Below, piece by piece: positions 1 through 10,489 of a stretch of 64,000 nt of DNA (its first letter is position 1; each line of letters opens with the position of its first letter). This DNA is from Jaapia argillacea MUCL 33604 (lineage: Eukaryota; Basidiomycota; Agaricomycetes; Jaapiales; Jaapiaceae), in NCBI GenBank assembly GCA_000697665.1, contig KL197711.1:735142-799141 (forward strand). The letters are read 5' to 3'. A program made the position numbers and the translations under genes. The notes below the pieces were generated by a model that was not told the origin of the DNA, ran no database searches, and was given only the letters and a program-made list of their open reading frames with translations.

Positions 1-1787
1 GGTTGGTAAGCATCAAGAGTACTTCGCGGAAGGCTGAGCAAAGCGTCCCATATCGTTTCCCCCCGTCGTGGACCCTCAGTCTCGACGCCGCAGTTGAACT
101 CCGCGGGAGGATCATCCGACCTATTTTTGCCTTTACTGGGCGCTTTGCAGAGGCCAAATTCGGCGACGAAGGGGCCAAGTGTGCGGACGAGAAGATCAGT
201 ACGGTCTTCTCCTTCTAGCGTACCGAGTTGACCCTCCTCCCCACGTTCAACGTCTGGACTAGCCGTCAACTTGTCAGAGAAGATCTTCGTCAGTCGATTC
301 CCGTCTTTACTCTCCTCCTTCGCCTCCAAAGCCCCTTTCACTGCACACAAAGCTTTCCTAGCTAGCTTGATGTGGGCTGCCTCTAACCGTTTTAGAACAT
401 CCTCTCGTCGCTCGAGCAGCGAGGACAACTCCGTCATTTTCCTCGCAATCACTACACGGTCGATGACTGGAGCATCGGTGGTGGTAGTGGTAGCCCCGGC
501 ATTTCCTTCCTCACCGCTCTGATCACTCGGAGCATCCTCGGTTGAGTCCTGTGCGCTACCTGGTCGGGGTACAAGAGTGGTGGGTAGCTTGGAGGGAATT
601 TGTTTGGCTCGATTGAATAAGAATGCCGCCATCTTGTTGAAAAATCCCGGGTGTGTGAATGCAGTCACGCCCATAGATGGTTTGTCGACAGGTCTTGATA
701 GGTAATACTCGAAGTACTCCTTCAGTTCCTTTTCACTACGAAGCTGTGGCGGTAAATTGGTAACCATGACGGTACGCAGACGCAATCCGCGATTCCATCC
801 CTCGTGGTCGAGTGCTGGAAGAGCATAAAAGGGGTACTGTGGGTGAGGGTGGGGGTAGTATTGAGAATCCTTCTCGGCCTTAGCATCGGATGCCGCGCGA
901 ATCGCTGCGGCCTCGATGTTGCTTGCACGAAACCGGAAGGCGCCAGTACTGATCCAGTAGAGAGTGATCATCCAAGTCAGCGTCACCCAGAACAGTAAGC
1001 ATATGTGGATCCATAATAGTGAGAGGCCAGTGCCCGTCTGAACGAGAGATGATATTGAGGCCCGGGTCATCGAAGCTTCGTCGACCCATGAAGGGGAGAA
1101 CTTGATATGGATAGGTAACAGGATAGGCATGGTCGTCAGGGTGTGGAGCAGCACGAACCACCCTACAGGGTCAGAGGTTAACGAGGGGTGATGATAGAGT
1201 AGTCATAGACCCACAACAGCCTCGAACGAATCGGCAGTAAAGTGCTGCATCGACTCCCCGCAGTTCATTCAACTTCTCCTCTGGAAACTTGAGAACTTCT
1301 GGGACCCATGATAGAGGCCAACCTCGAGGATAAGGAGGTGAAGGTTTTCTATTATGATGACAATAAGGTCACGGCTGAACGCTAGAGAAGAAGGGAGTTG
1401 CTAACTTGGCCCAAGAACGACCCTGGTATAAGCTGTGAGGCAAAAGTCGTGAACATTGAACCTGAATCATGGACCTGAATCACTCTACCTACACCCGTCT
1501 CTAAGGCAGAACCTCGACGAGTGCAGGGGCCTGGTTCAGTGAGAGCTGGTACTCACTATCCAAATTGCCACGACTCAACGCTCCCCAAACGCTCTTCGCG
1601 ATGCTTGCCCCTCCGTTTCCTTGTCATAAATTCATGAGAAGCGACTGCCAAGACGATGATACAGACGGCTATGACCGATTGATTGACCAAACCGCTGGGA
1701 TAGTCTGGTCAGAGGAAGTTCCTACTGGCATGGACAACGTACCGACCTGTATTCCTTCGAGAAAGGACGGTCCTGTATCGTAGCCAT
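1..1787 (-). CDS. CSC1/OSCA/TMEM63-type osmosensitive cation channel, N-terminal part
   Basis: Predicted multi-pass membrane channel of the CSC1 (DUF221/TMEM63) family, which conducts cations on hyperosmotic or mechanical stress. Read on the minus strand, a first hydrophobic segment (SGLVNQSVIAVCIIVLAVAS) is followed by RKRRG, then YLYQGRSWA and SWVPEVLKFPEEKLNELRG, which are typical of the family's first loop. Two more membrane segments come next (the second near WIHICLLFWVTLTWMITLYW). The cytosolic domain opens with VTNLPPQLRSEKELKEYFEY, the usual start of the PHM7_cyt domain. I see four exons. The first encodes about 13 residues (MATIQDRPFSKEY), and a 52-base intron joins it in phase. The intron at about 1164-1213 precedes GWFVLLH. 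The gene runs off the window start at LPRSTLDAYQ, so the catalogue of pore helices is missing. A TATA-like TATATAA lies about 60 bases upstream of the start. Confidence 0.9.
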
Positions 1788-1845
1788 ATTATTGCGCTGC
1801 AGCCTCTGCTGAGGAGAAATAGCGGTACGCAGAGGTGGACAGAGC

Positions 1846-1852
1846 TTATATA
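1846..1852 (-). promoter_or_regulatory. candidate TATA box of the CSC1-type gene
   Basis: TATATAA on the minus strand, about 60 bases upstream of the start codon at 1787, within CTATATAAGC. The position suits a fungal TATA element with a short leader. No transcription start data are available. Confidence 0.4.
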
Positions 1853-2279
1853 GGTGGAGCTAGAGTAATGACGGACTGGAAGAAGTCAACATGGCGTGAA
1901 CTCGGCGCCAAACGGTGTGGCTAACTAGAACAAGCGGCCGCCGGTTCAAACCGTGTGGTGCGACATCATTATGGCACAAATTCGAAAGAAAAACCACGTC
2001 TACATAGAGCTATGTGCTGCAAGTCAACCTGAATAGCAAACAATACTGGGGCAGATTGACGTTGATCATACTGGTGGCTCTTCTGATCGTCGGCACAAAT
2101 TTGGGATGCATCCTCGTTTGGATGACTTCCAAAAATATTGTCATATGGATCACATACAAGGGGAGGCGAGCTCCCAAACACGGCGCAAGATGTGGAGTCA
2201 TCAAGCGGAGCAACCACGAGGCAACGTATGTGCAAGGATTAGCATTTGATGAGGAGAAGGCGACCCCCCACAAATCTAT
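1853..2279. other. intergenic: 5' flank of CSC1 gene and 3' flank of NDUFS4
   Basis: No supported gene. Both strands have open frames of 80-100 codons between about 2010 and 2320, but none starts with a well-placed ATG or resembles a known family. They overlap the expected 3' UTR of NDUFS4. Confidence 0.5.
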
Positions 2280-3028
2280 CTACTTAGTGCGAGCAATGCG
2301 AAGTTTATTGGGCTTGTAGACATAGTTCTCCGCGTAGTTCTTTGGTGGGATCCTCTTGACGGTAGGTGGTTGCCTAAAAGATTGGTCAATTTGATGCACT
2401 GTTAACTCTCGAAGTGTACGAACACATAATAATCCCATCCTAGAGTGGCACACAGTAAGCGTCAGAAAAATGTTATTACATCGAGGGTACATACCTTGCT
2501 TCTCGGCGAAATGAACAGCGTCCTCTTTGGACCTGAAGGACATCCGGGTTCCCTGCATATAATCGGCACTGCGCCGAGGATTAACACGGTGGAAAGGGGT
2601 CGGGAAATGCGACGACTTACGAGCTAGCCCAGCCCATCAAAGGGTTCTCCCAACGGGCCCCTCCAGGTAGGATATCCCAGTCAATCCGCCATCGGTCAGA
2701 CTTCATTGTGCCACTTTGGGTGGTACCTCGGGTGGGTTGGAAAATTCGGACGACGCGGTGTCGTAGCTGTTCTTCAAATCCATAACTTTCAGAGGCACCT
2801 AAACATGTATGTAAAGCTGGATATACCTGGTGCTCCGCTGACCACATCAGCACTAACAACGTCTTTCTGAGGAAGAGGTGCGATTCCGGTTGCTTCCTGC
2901 TTCCGGATGTCGACAGTGTTACTTGTTGCTGAGCCAGCTTCAGTGCTCAAGCTACGAGCTGGAGCCACAAAGGACCTGAGAACAGTAGGTTTGGGCACTG
3001 CTTGCTGGCAAGCCCGTAGAATGGACAT
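2280..3028 (-). CDS. NADH:ubiquinone oxidoreductase subunit NDUFS4 (complex I 18/21 kDa subunit)
   Basis: Accessory subunit of the peripheral arm of mitochondrial complex I, involved in assembly and stability of the N-module. Exon 1 starts MSILRACQQAVPKPTVLRSF, a basic serine-rich presequence that fits import into mitochondria. The conserved core then reads RHRVVRIFQPTRGTTQSGT, RWENPLMGWASS, TRMSFRSKEDAVHFAEKQG, a short WDYYV and RIPPKNYAENYVYKPNKLR, in the usual order, and the protein ends ARTK. I place four introns. The first is 55 bases (2772-2826), and every join keeps phase. The family is about 170-210 residues and this gene fits. The presence of complex I argues against Saccharomyces-like yeasts. 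Confidence 0.93.
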
Positions 3029-3308
3029 GGTGGTAAAGGCCAAGTGATGTTGAACGTCGGGAAGGAGCGGCAATTACCTATTTGCGGTAGTGTGAGGTTT
3101 CAATAAGTTATCATGCTCTCAAGACGGCCTCTGATCAGCCTTGACCGTCGCCAGTAGTCATCTCCTCGCTTTCCACAGCGTGGGCCCTCATTTACTGCTC
3201 TGCTTTATCTCGCGGATTCGCGTTGTCTGAAAGTCCCCCCTTTCTTGGGCGCGCCAGACACAGGTTACTCGGGTTTCAAGGGAGTCTGTAAACATCCCGC
3301 TTGCAGCA

Positions 3309-6300
3309 ATGCCTCAACCAACTGCGGATAATCAAGGCGGTCTATCTGCGCAACGTCCCCCCACCGATTCAGGGTCTATTGGAAGCGCCACTTTGGCCGT
3401 ATCGCCTCCTGCTACGAATGGGACACCTGTTAGTGACACTAGCGCAATGACTGCCATGTTTGCGGACCTGGAAGGCAAGGAGTCCACTGTTCAAGTGAGG
3501 TTTATCTTATAGCCCGGTTACCGCAGGGCAGACCCCTTTTCTTATACCCTTTACTCCGCACCATAGCTTGAGATTCTGAACACATTGCTTGGGGTGGCGA
3601 ATCAAGTCAGGGATGGCGCGGAGGATTTGCTCCAGAAGCAGCCAATGACTGTCAGTCCATGCGCCAGATACCACTGACAGTGGATCTCATCCCGTCCATA
3701 GGAGAAGTTACGGGCTGACGTGGAATCTGAACTTCATGTGGCAAAGTCAAAGATTGACGCCATTACCAGGAGAATCGATCTGAGTGCGTTAGCAACCTTT
3801 ATCATCCCGGCTGCACCTCTCACATTCTCCCAGTACATTCATCTCGTAACCCTCGAAAGAGAAGTCACGGCTCTGGGTCTCTGCCTCTTATGACCAAGCG
3901 CAAGTTTCCGAGTCAAGGACTGCCCGGTGAGAGGCCGAGGGGCAATAGCGTTGAAAGAGGTGAGCTTCGATCCTCGCCAGTGGACAAGCACTCACTAAAC
4001 GACCAGACGACTTCCGTACTGCCCTACATCATGCCACGAGCTGTATCAAGACTCTCTTATCACTCGCGCGCCCTGTCACATTCCAACCTTCGACATCCCC
4101 GTCTTCATCATCGACCAAAACGGTTACAAATGAAGAGGACCTCGATGCAGCACGAATGGAATCTATCAATTTACTCACTTCCATCTTGGAGCGAAGTATG
4201 CGGGTTCGGTATGAGTTGAATGTTGGGGAATTAGTTCAAGCGTAAGTCATTGTTGGACGATACCGTCGGTTGTCCCGAAAGATCATGTGTCCAGTCTTAT
4301 TCCAGCGCTCTCCGATCGCTCAACAAAGGTCTGCCGAGCATCAGCATATCGATTACTCCGACAGGCGCTTGTCGACGCTGATTCCGTTGAACGGCTTCAG
4401 GAACAGTCCCTGGATTGGTGTATTGTAAAGTAAGTCTTTCAATGATACTTTATAGTCGGTAGTAGGTTCTCACATGTTGGGATTTCACAGGTCGTTGGCC
4501 CGCGACAATAAGCATGCCATCGAGAAGGAGCAGGTTATCAAACTGATCCGAGCAATTGTCGAGATTGGGTCCGAAAAACGAGATCCTCGTGGAACGGGAG
4601 CGAGATCTATTCCTCTTTCTGAACCAGTTATGAGAGCCTTCATTGCCATTGCTGAACAGCCAGACGACCCTTTCAAACCCATATGCGTTCAAACCCTGGC
4701 CGAAATATGTGAGTCGCCACCATATTCCCGTCCAAGGTGATGACTTACTTCAATAGTACTCATCGACATCGGGCTGATGGAGAGAACTGGTGGCATCCGC
4801 GTCTTGTTACATGCGCTTGCAGAAGGTCCTCTGGACATTGCCCCCATCCTTGCCTCGGTTTTTCTTCGTATCATCGATTCGCCCCATACGAGAATATTCT
4901 TGAGACCTGGGACTGACTTAGAGGCATGATGGCTTCCTTCGTTTTCCATGTATCCCCACGACTCAACTGATGTGGTAGATCGCTCTTTCTGGTGTGACGG
5001 ACGCCTACGGCAAAGGCTCTGATCACGATGAGCGGATGAGAAGCTGCTCCAAAATCATTGCTTTAATGTTACGTACCTGGAGCGGTTCGTGTTCGTTTTG
5101 TCACTAGGAGGTCTTGACTGACTTTTCCATGTTCTGACAGGGCTTATGTACTTTTGCATGAACGACATGCTCGCAATACGGACGATTATCGATACCCTTC
5201 GAATACCATCCCTGGAGTCGCGAGTGCGTGCCTACATCTGTGGCTCGGATGAAAGTTGCTGACTCTAATCTGTAGGAGATCATCCTCGATATGTTTTTCG
5301 ACCTTTTAAATATCAAAACTCACGAGTGGTACCAAACCTTCATCGACGGCAGACGATTGACAAGTGAGTTGGGCCTTTTGGAGATGGACTCAGCATCTAA
5401 AGTACTGGCTAGTGTACAGAAAGTCGCGGCAAGTTGGTGAATTGGTGGATGCAGCTCCAACGCACAAACGTACTCCGGAACCCGAGACACTGAAGTTGAC
5501 CGATCAGTATATTGCCCTCCTGGTTCTCGTGTTGACAAGAGCAGGACTCTTGGATGTTGGTCGTCCCTCGTTGTCCAACTCAGGAGGAGATATTCTGACC
5601 TATTGTCGTAATTCCCACCAGGCCCTCACCTCCATGCTTCAAGAATCCACAACAGGCTCTAACTTGACACGTAAAGCTACGTTACTAATGGCAGAAACTC
5701 TCCAAATGGCCAACAAAGTTCTGCCACTGTCTGTCGCAGCAAGCATACAGGTGAATTTTTCGCGTTGCCGGATTGTCATGGTGTTTCTCAATTTCTAGGT
5801 AGTCGATACCCGAAGTTTTCGATCTCGCCTCCGACTACAAACAGAACGAACATCGCATAATCGGATCTCTTGCCCTCTCAGCCATCGATAGTTTCAACCG
5901 CAATCGGGCTAGGCTCCATCCCACAACGAATACGAAGAATCCACGGCCAAGGTTTGTTTCTGTCTTGACTACAGATGGTCGCTGACGTGTTATCCGGTCC
6001 CAGAGCTAACTCCGCCGAGGATCCGGTGCGACGAGGTCAACGACAAGTCGAGCAGGTCAAAATCAAGATGGGTATGCAAATGGACGACAAAACGTTCCAG
6101 GCATCCCTATTAGAGACTCAGGTATCTGTGGCTTTCCCCGAAGTTTCATCAACCTTGCCTCATGGGCCCCCTATATGCAGGTAATGTTGACGAAAGACCA
6201 CAACAAGTGGAACTTTGAAACGTTGCAAGATCTCATCGAGGGTCCCCTCCTAAATCCCAAACGAATGGAAGAGGCTATCAAGGTTTCACGGTTTCTTCGA

Positions 6301-8773
6301 CGACTGATGTCCTTCTTCCATCCATTCAACCATCGTTTTTCGGACATGCCCAGGAACAAGGTGCGAGCCCACCTCCTCTGCTGTGAACGGCAAATCATGT
6401 GTGCATGTTTTTCTCAGGCAAACCAACGTTGGGTGCGATTGGGATGCACTCTCCTCACTACCCTCATGGCCAGTCAGGACGGGCAGCGATTCCTGTCATC
6501 GGAAGATGACTTCCTGAAACAGATCGTTAAGAGCTTTGCTCAGCTTGACCCTGTGAGTTTCTGGTTTATCTTCTTGATACGGCTCATACTCATTTAATCC
6601 AGTTTAATGGCACGCCCGACTCGGACCCGATCTTCTCAAAATCAAGAGTGCAGGACACGTTGACCTATGGCTATCTAGAGATGCTCGGCACCCTCAGCAA
6701 GCAAAAAGAAGGGATAGAGTATGTATTTTGATGATTTTTACTTGGTTAACGAGACTCTCATCTTTCCACAGATTGATGGAGAAATTCAAGGTCTTCACTG
6801 CCTTCTATCACTTGAGCGAACTTCGCAGCCGAGAAGATTTGATCAAGAGCATCATTCAAAACCTAGATTACAGCCAGTAAGCAATATCTTCCCCGACTCT
6901 GCGTTCCGTGGCTTACAAAAAGGTCTCCGTTCATAGCGACGGTCATCCAAGAATAGTTCTCTCGAAGGCTCTGACCTCGAGTTACAAGGTGGGCACTCCC
7001 TCTTATTAGCTTGTGGCAGGTCTCAACTTCCGTTGTAGCACATCCGTCTATTCGCAACAACTCATCTTGGTGACTTGATTCGCAACAATCCAAAAGCGAA
7101 CGCGTGGACTTTGCGTTTGCTCCTGACTCAGTTATATGACCCAGCACCTGAAGTGTGCGAGATGGCAGTACAATTTCTAGAAGAAGCCTGCGAGTCTATT
7201 GAGATTCTGCGTTTAGTCGTCGAGATGCAACCTACCCTAGATCACCTCGGGGAAGTCGGCCATCCCCTCTTGCTGAAGTGAACATCATGATAATCTGGTG
7301 CTTGTCACTTCGCTGATTCCATTTACAGATTCATGTCTACACCAATGGGCTTCCGATATCTTTTTGATGCAGGGTACATCGACAGGGAAATGGATATCTG
7401 GTTCCACGTAGGCAGACATCACTCAGTCCACCTCGGCACATTCACTTAACCTGTCACAGGAACGCAACATATATTATGTTGTTCAAATCGAAGTCTTCCT
7501 TTCCAAAGCCTTCAGTTTCACCTCCTCCACGGATGTGGACGAAGTTTTGTCTGTCGTCATCATATTAATTCTTGTAAGGTGGCTTGCTAATTCCCTGTTC
7601 AGAGCATTCGATGGTATCGTTCCCCGCCATTTCTACGGAGAATTGGCCAAGACCGAGCTTGGATGCCAAGTTCTCAACGAGAAGGGGCATTTTGCTGAAT
7701 TTGCACATTTTATCCGTCAACATGGCCATGAGGACGACGATGCTGACCTCATTCTGAAACTGAAAAGTATCCTATGGGCAGTGGTGAGTTGGTGTGGTTC
7801 CGGTTGAATTGCATAAGGCTAAATCAGACCATAGGGCAACATTGGAGCGACAGAAGGGGGGCTGCCGTTCCTCGAGGAGGAAGAGATTATTCCTACGATC
7901 CTGGAGATCGCGGAACAATCTTTGATTCTCTCAGTTCGTGGGTGAGCTTGTTCCCACTATGCTGAGTATCATCCTGTGCTCATTATCGTTTTAGGACTTG
8001 CTTCTTCGTTCTTGGACTTATATCTTCAACCCCTCAAGGGGCGGAGATCTTGGATGACTATCATTGGGAGGCTACTTTGTCCCCTCTGGGTTTACCAACA
8101 GGCCTGTGCGTCCCAACTGACTTGGAAAAGTTCGTCTATGTGAGTAGAGCTCCAGCTGTTTTGCCATTTTGCTAAACATAACGCTTGTGTAGATTCCACC
8201 ATGGGATGCAGCAACATCATCCGAGAAGGAGAAGCCCCGCCTCATCACCCCAACCTCGCAGCACGAGCTGGAGGTCATGACCGCGATACACAATCTGTCG
8301 AATACTGTCATCGCAAATGCGGCGTCACGATCTCTCACAAGGTACGAGTCTCCACCACCTGTAGCCTCAGTTGTTAAACATTCTCTTTTTCTAGAATGAA
8401 GTCCCGTCCGGAATATCGACACATCTTCACATCTCCCTCCATGCTATACCGCGCACTATACACGATGTCTACCAATCACTACCGACAACCTGTGCGCCGA
8501 TACATCCTCGATCTCTTTGACGTAGAGATGGATGCGGACGTGCTCAAGGCATTATTGGAATGTTCGTCAATTCTCCAAGCTCCTCCGTCCATCAAGACTT
8601 CCGAGGGCGGTGCTTTGCCTAAGCGTGTTGTCAGCATTCTGGGACGGCCACGGCGGGGGTCCGAGTCTGATGACGACGAGCTGGAACTGGATGGTGAGGA
8701 GAAGCCGAACTTTATTGAGAAGCCGGTGATGAGCCTTCGGCCAGTTAGCAGGATTGTTGGGTTTGACAGGTGA
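3309..8773 (+). CDS. Rictor/Ste20/AVO3 family, TORC2 complex subunit
   Basis: Scaffold subunit defining TOR complex 2, which phosphorylates AGC kinases and controls actin and membrane growth. The low-complexity N-terminus (MPQPTADNQGGL) leads to a helical segment (NTLLGVANQVRDGAEDLLQ, then AKSKIDAITRRIDL) that looks like an HR1-type coiled coil. A long helical-repeat body follows, including RSCSKIIALMLRTWSGLMYF, QMDDKTFQASLLETQV and NHRFSDMPRNKANQRWVRLG. The Rictor_V region is clear: TTHLGDLIRNNPK, GFRYLFDAGYIDREMDIWF, HFYGELAKTELGCQVL and RGTCFFVLGLISSTPQGAEIL. The C-terminus is acidic and ends SRIVGFDR. There are about twenty short introns. The product is roughly 1,250-1,300 residues, in the range of fungal Rictor proteins. 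The neighbours rpl17 and RasGEF are unrelated in structure. Confidence 0.93.
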
Positions 8774-9066
8774 TGTTTTTGGGTACTATGTAGTGATCTT
8801 GACGATGCTTTCAATGTTGCTTTCACATCTAGCTATGTACTTTGTCGCATACTTGTCCTTGCAATTGTACAACACAACAATCATCGTCGCCCTCGGCAAA
8901 CGCAAGCACATTGAGCTGCACAGTGTAAGCATCCGATTCCCGACACGGAAGGTGAAGCTGGCGGCAAATGCCGAAGAACTGTAACGTTTGCGCGGACAGA
9001 GTTCAGCCACTACAACTTGTGCTGGACATTGCACTGATCGGGCTGTAGACACTTCAAGACTTCAAG

Positions 9067-9907
9067 ATGGGTGCGTCGTATTGTTGATTCTGCGTCCTTG
9101 AAGATGCTCACTCCGTGTAGTTCGTTACGCCTCCGGATCCCTCCTCGCCAACCCTGAAAAGAGTGTGTAGTCATCACCCTCCAGACTGCTCCTTTCGTCT
9201 GATCCCCTGTTAGCCTCTCGCGCCCGCGGCGAGTACCTCCGCACACATTTCAAGAACATGCGGGAGGTCGCAGCAGCCCTTACAGGTGAAGAAACATCTA
9301 TTGAAACCGGATTGACTGGACCTGACTCTGCGGTTTTCAAGGCATGAAATTGACCAAGGCCTACTCCTACCTTGGCAATGTTCAGGAGCACAAACAATGC
9401 ATCCCTTTCAGACGGTTTGCAGGAGGTGTCGGTAGGACTGGTCAGGCGAAGCAGTTCAAGACCACCCAAGGTGCGCGAGTGTGCCCTATTTGACTCGTCC
9501 CTCTTCTGAGAGTCCTTCCGCTCAGGTCGCTGGCCCGAGAAGTCCGTCCGATTCATCTTACGGTTACTGAAGAATGCCGAGTCAAATGCCGATGCCAAGA
9601 ACATCGATGTTGAGGACCTTGCCATCAAAAACATCGTGGTTCAACAGGCCCCTGTATGCCAGTCTCCATTGACCTAACATGACACAACGACTGATTTTGC
9701 CAATAGAAAACTCGCCGTCGCACATACCGTGCACATGGTCGCATCAACCCTTACCTCGGACACCCCTGCCACATCGAAGTCATCCTTGCCGCCCGGGAGG
9801 AGGAGGTTGAACGGAGCAAGGACAAGGACGCCGTTGGCCCCAATCTCGCTGGTTTGAACAGGAGACAGGTTGCCCGGAAGCGGATTGAGGCTGCGAGGAC
9901 AACATGA
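9067..9907 (+). CDS. rpl17: 60S ribosomal protein L17 (uL22)
   Basis: Large-subunit ribosomal protein lining the peptide exit tunnel. The first exon carries only ATG plus one base (start at 9067). Splicing restores [15 protein letters not shown], and then [43 protein letters not shown]-type [47 protein letters not shown] and [20 protein letters not shown] follow in order. It ends KRIEAARTT. Five introns of roughly 50 bases are needed, one of them right after the start codon, which is common in fungal ribosomal protein genes and often boosts expression. The product is about 185 residues, the usual length. I saw no convincing snoRNA in the introns, but a box search was not possible. Confidence 0.95.
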
Positions 9908-10489
9908 TTGAGGGGAGCGGGATGATCAGTTTAACGGCTCTGGGTGGCGAAGAGTTGTATGCCTTACTCATGCTCATGGTGCAAAACTGACGGTGCCGGT
10001 TGGGGACCTCGATTGCTCTCCACCTTGTAATCATGCATATGTTATGCGACCATACTTGCGACTTTCTTGGATTCAATTAAGGATCTTGAGAGGACTAAGT
10101 GCGCAAGCGTAAGGATCAGGTGAAAGGTCCAATTGTGAGGGAATGACAGTGGTACCTATGCTACTGGCTAGGCATAAGATAGAAATAACGATAATCCTAT
10201 ATATGAACAGATGCACGAGACGGTGAAGTAAGGGAGTGTGGGGTGCTACTTGTAATTGTGGCTGAGAAACATAAAAAATAATGACAATAACCCGCAAAGA
10301 GTGGAAGGTGCTGACCAAAGACGACTGCAGTTGAAGACGAAATGATCTGCACAGCTGGATAAAGTTTGAGCAAAGGAATGTGGGGCCTCGTAGGGCCAAA
10401 TAATCAAGAAATAAGAAATGGGTACGACCAACATGGTCCTGCGAGCACTTCGCTTCGTCCATGACTGGCGTCGTGTGAACGCAAACGAA
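9908..10489. other. intergenic between convergent rpl17 and RasGEF genes
   Basis: This is the 3' flank of two genes that end towards each other. An open frame on the minus strand here (about 10073-10462) only reflects AT-poor sequence and has no recognisable product. Nothing else was seen. Confidence 0.5.

Noticed and set aside
1900-1965. tRNA-like stretch with GGTTCAAACC on the plus strand
   Set aside because: The T-arm stem does not pair beyond the first base and no matching acceptor stem lies upstream on either strand.
2010-2319. Open frames of about 90-100 codons on both strands, one with a hydrophobic run (LTLIILVALLIVGTN)
   Set aside because: The hydrophobic run precedes the first ATG in its frame, the strands overlap, and the region is the expected 3' UTR of NDUFS4.
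8479-8826. Minus-strand frame of 115 codons with a poly-Ser run
   Set aside because: It lies antisense to the conserved last exon of Rictor; the Ser run is the complement of the acidic Asp/Glu codons.
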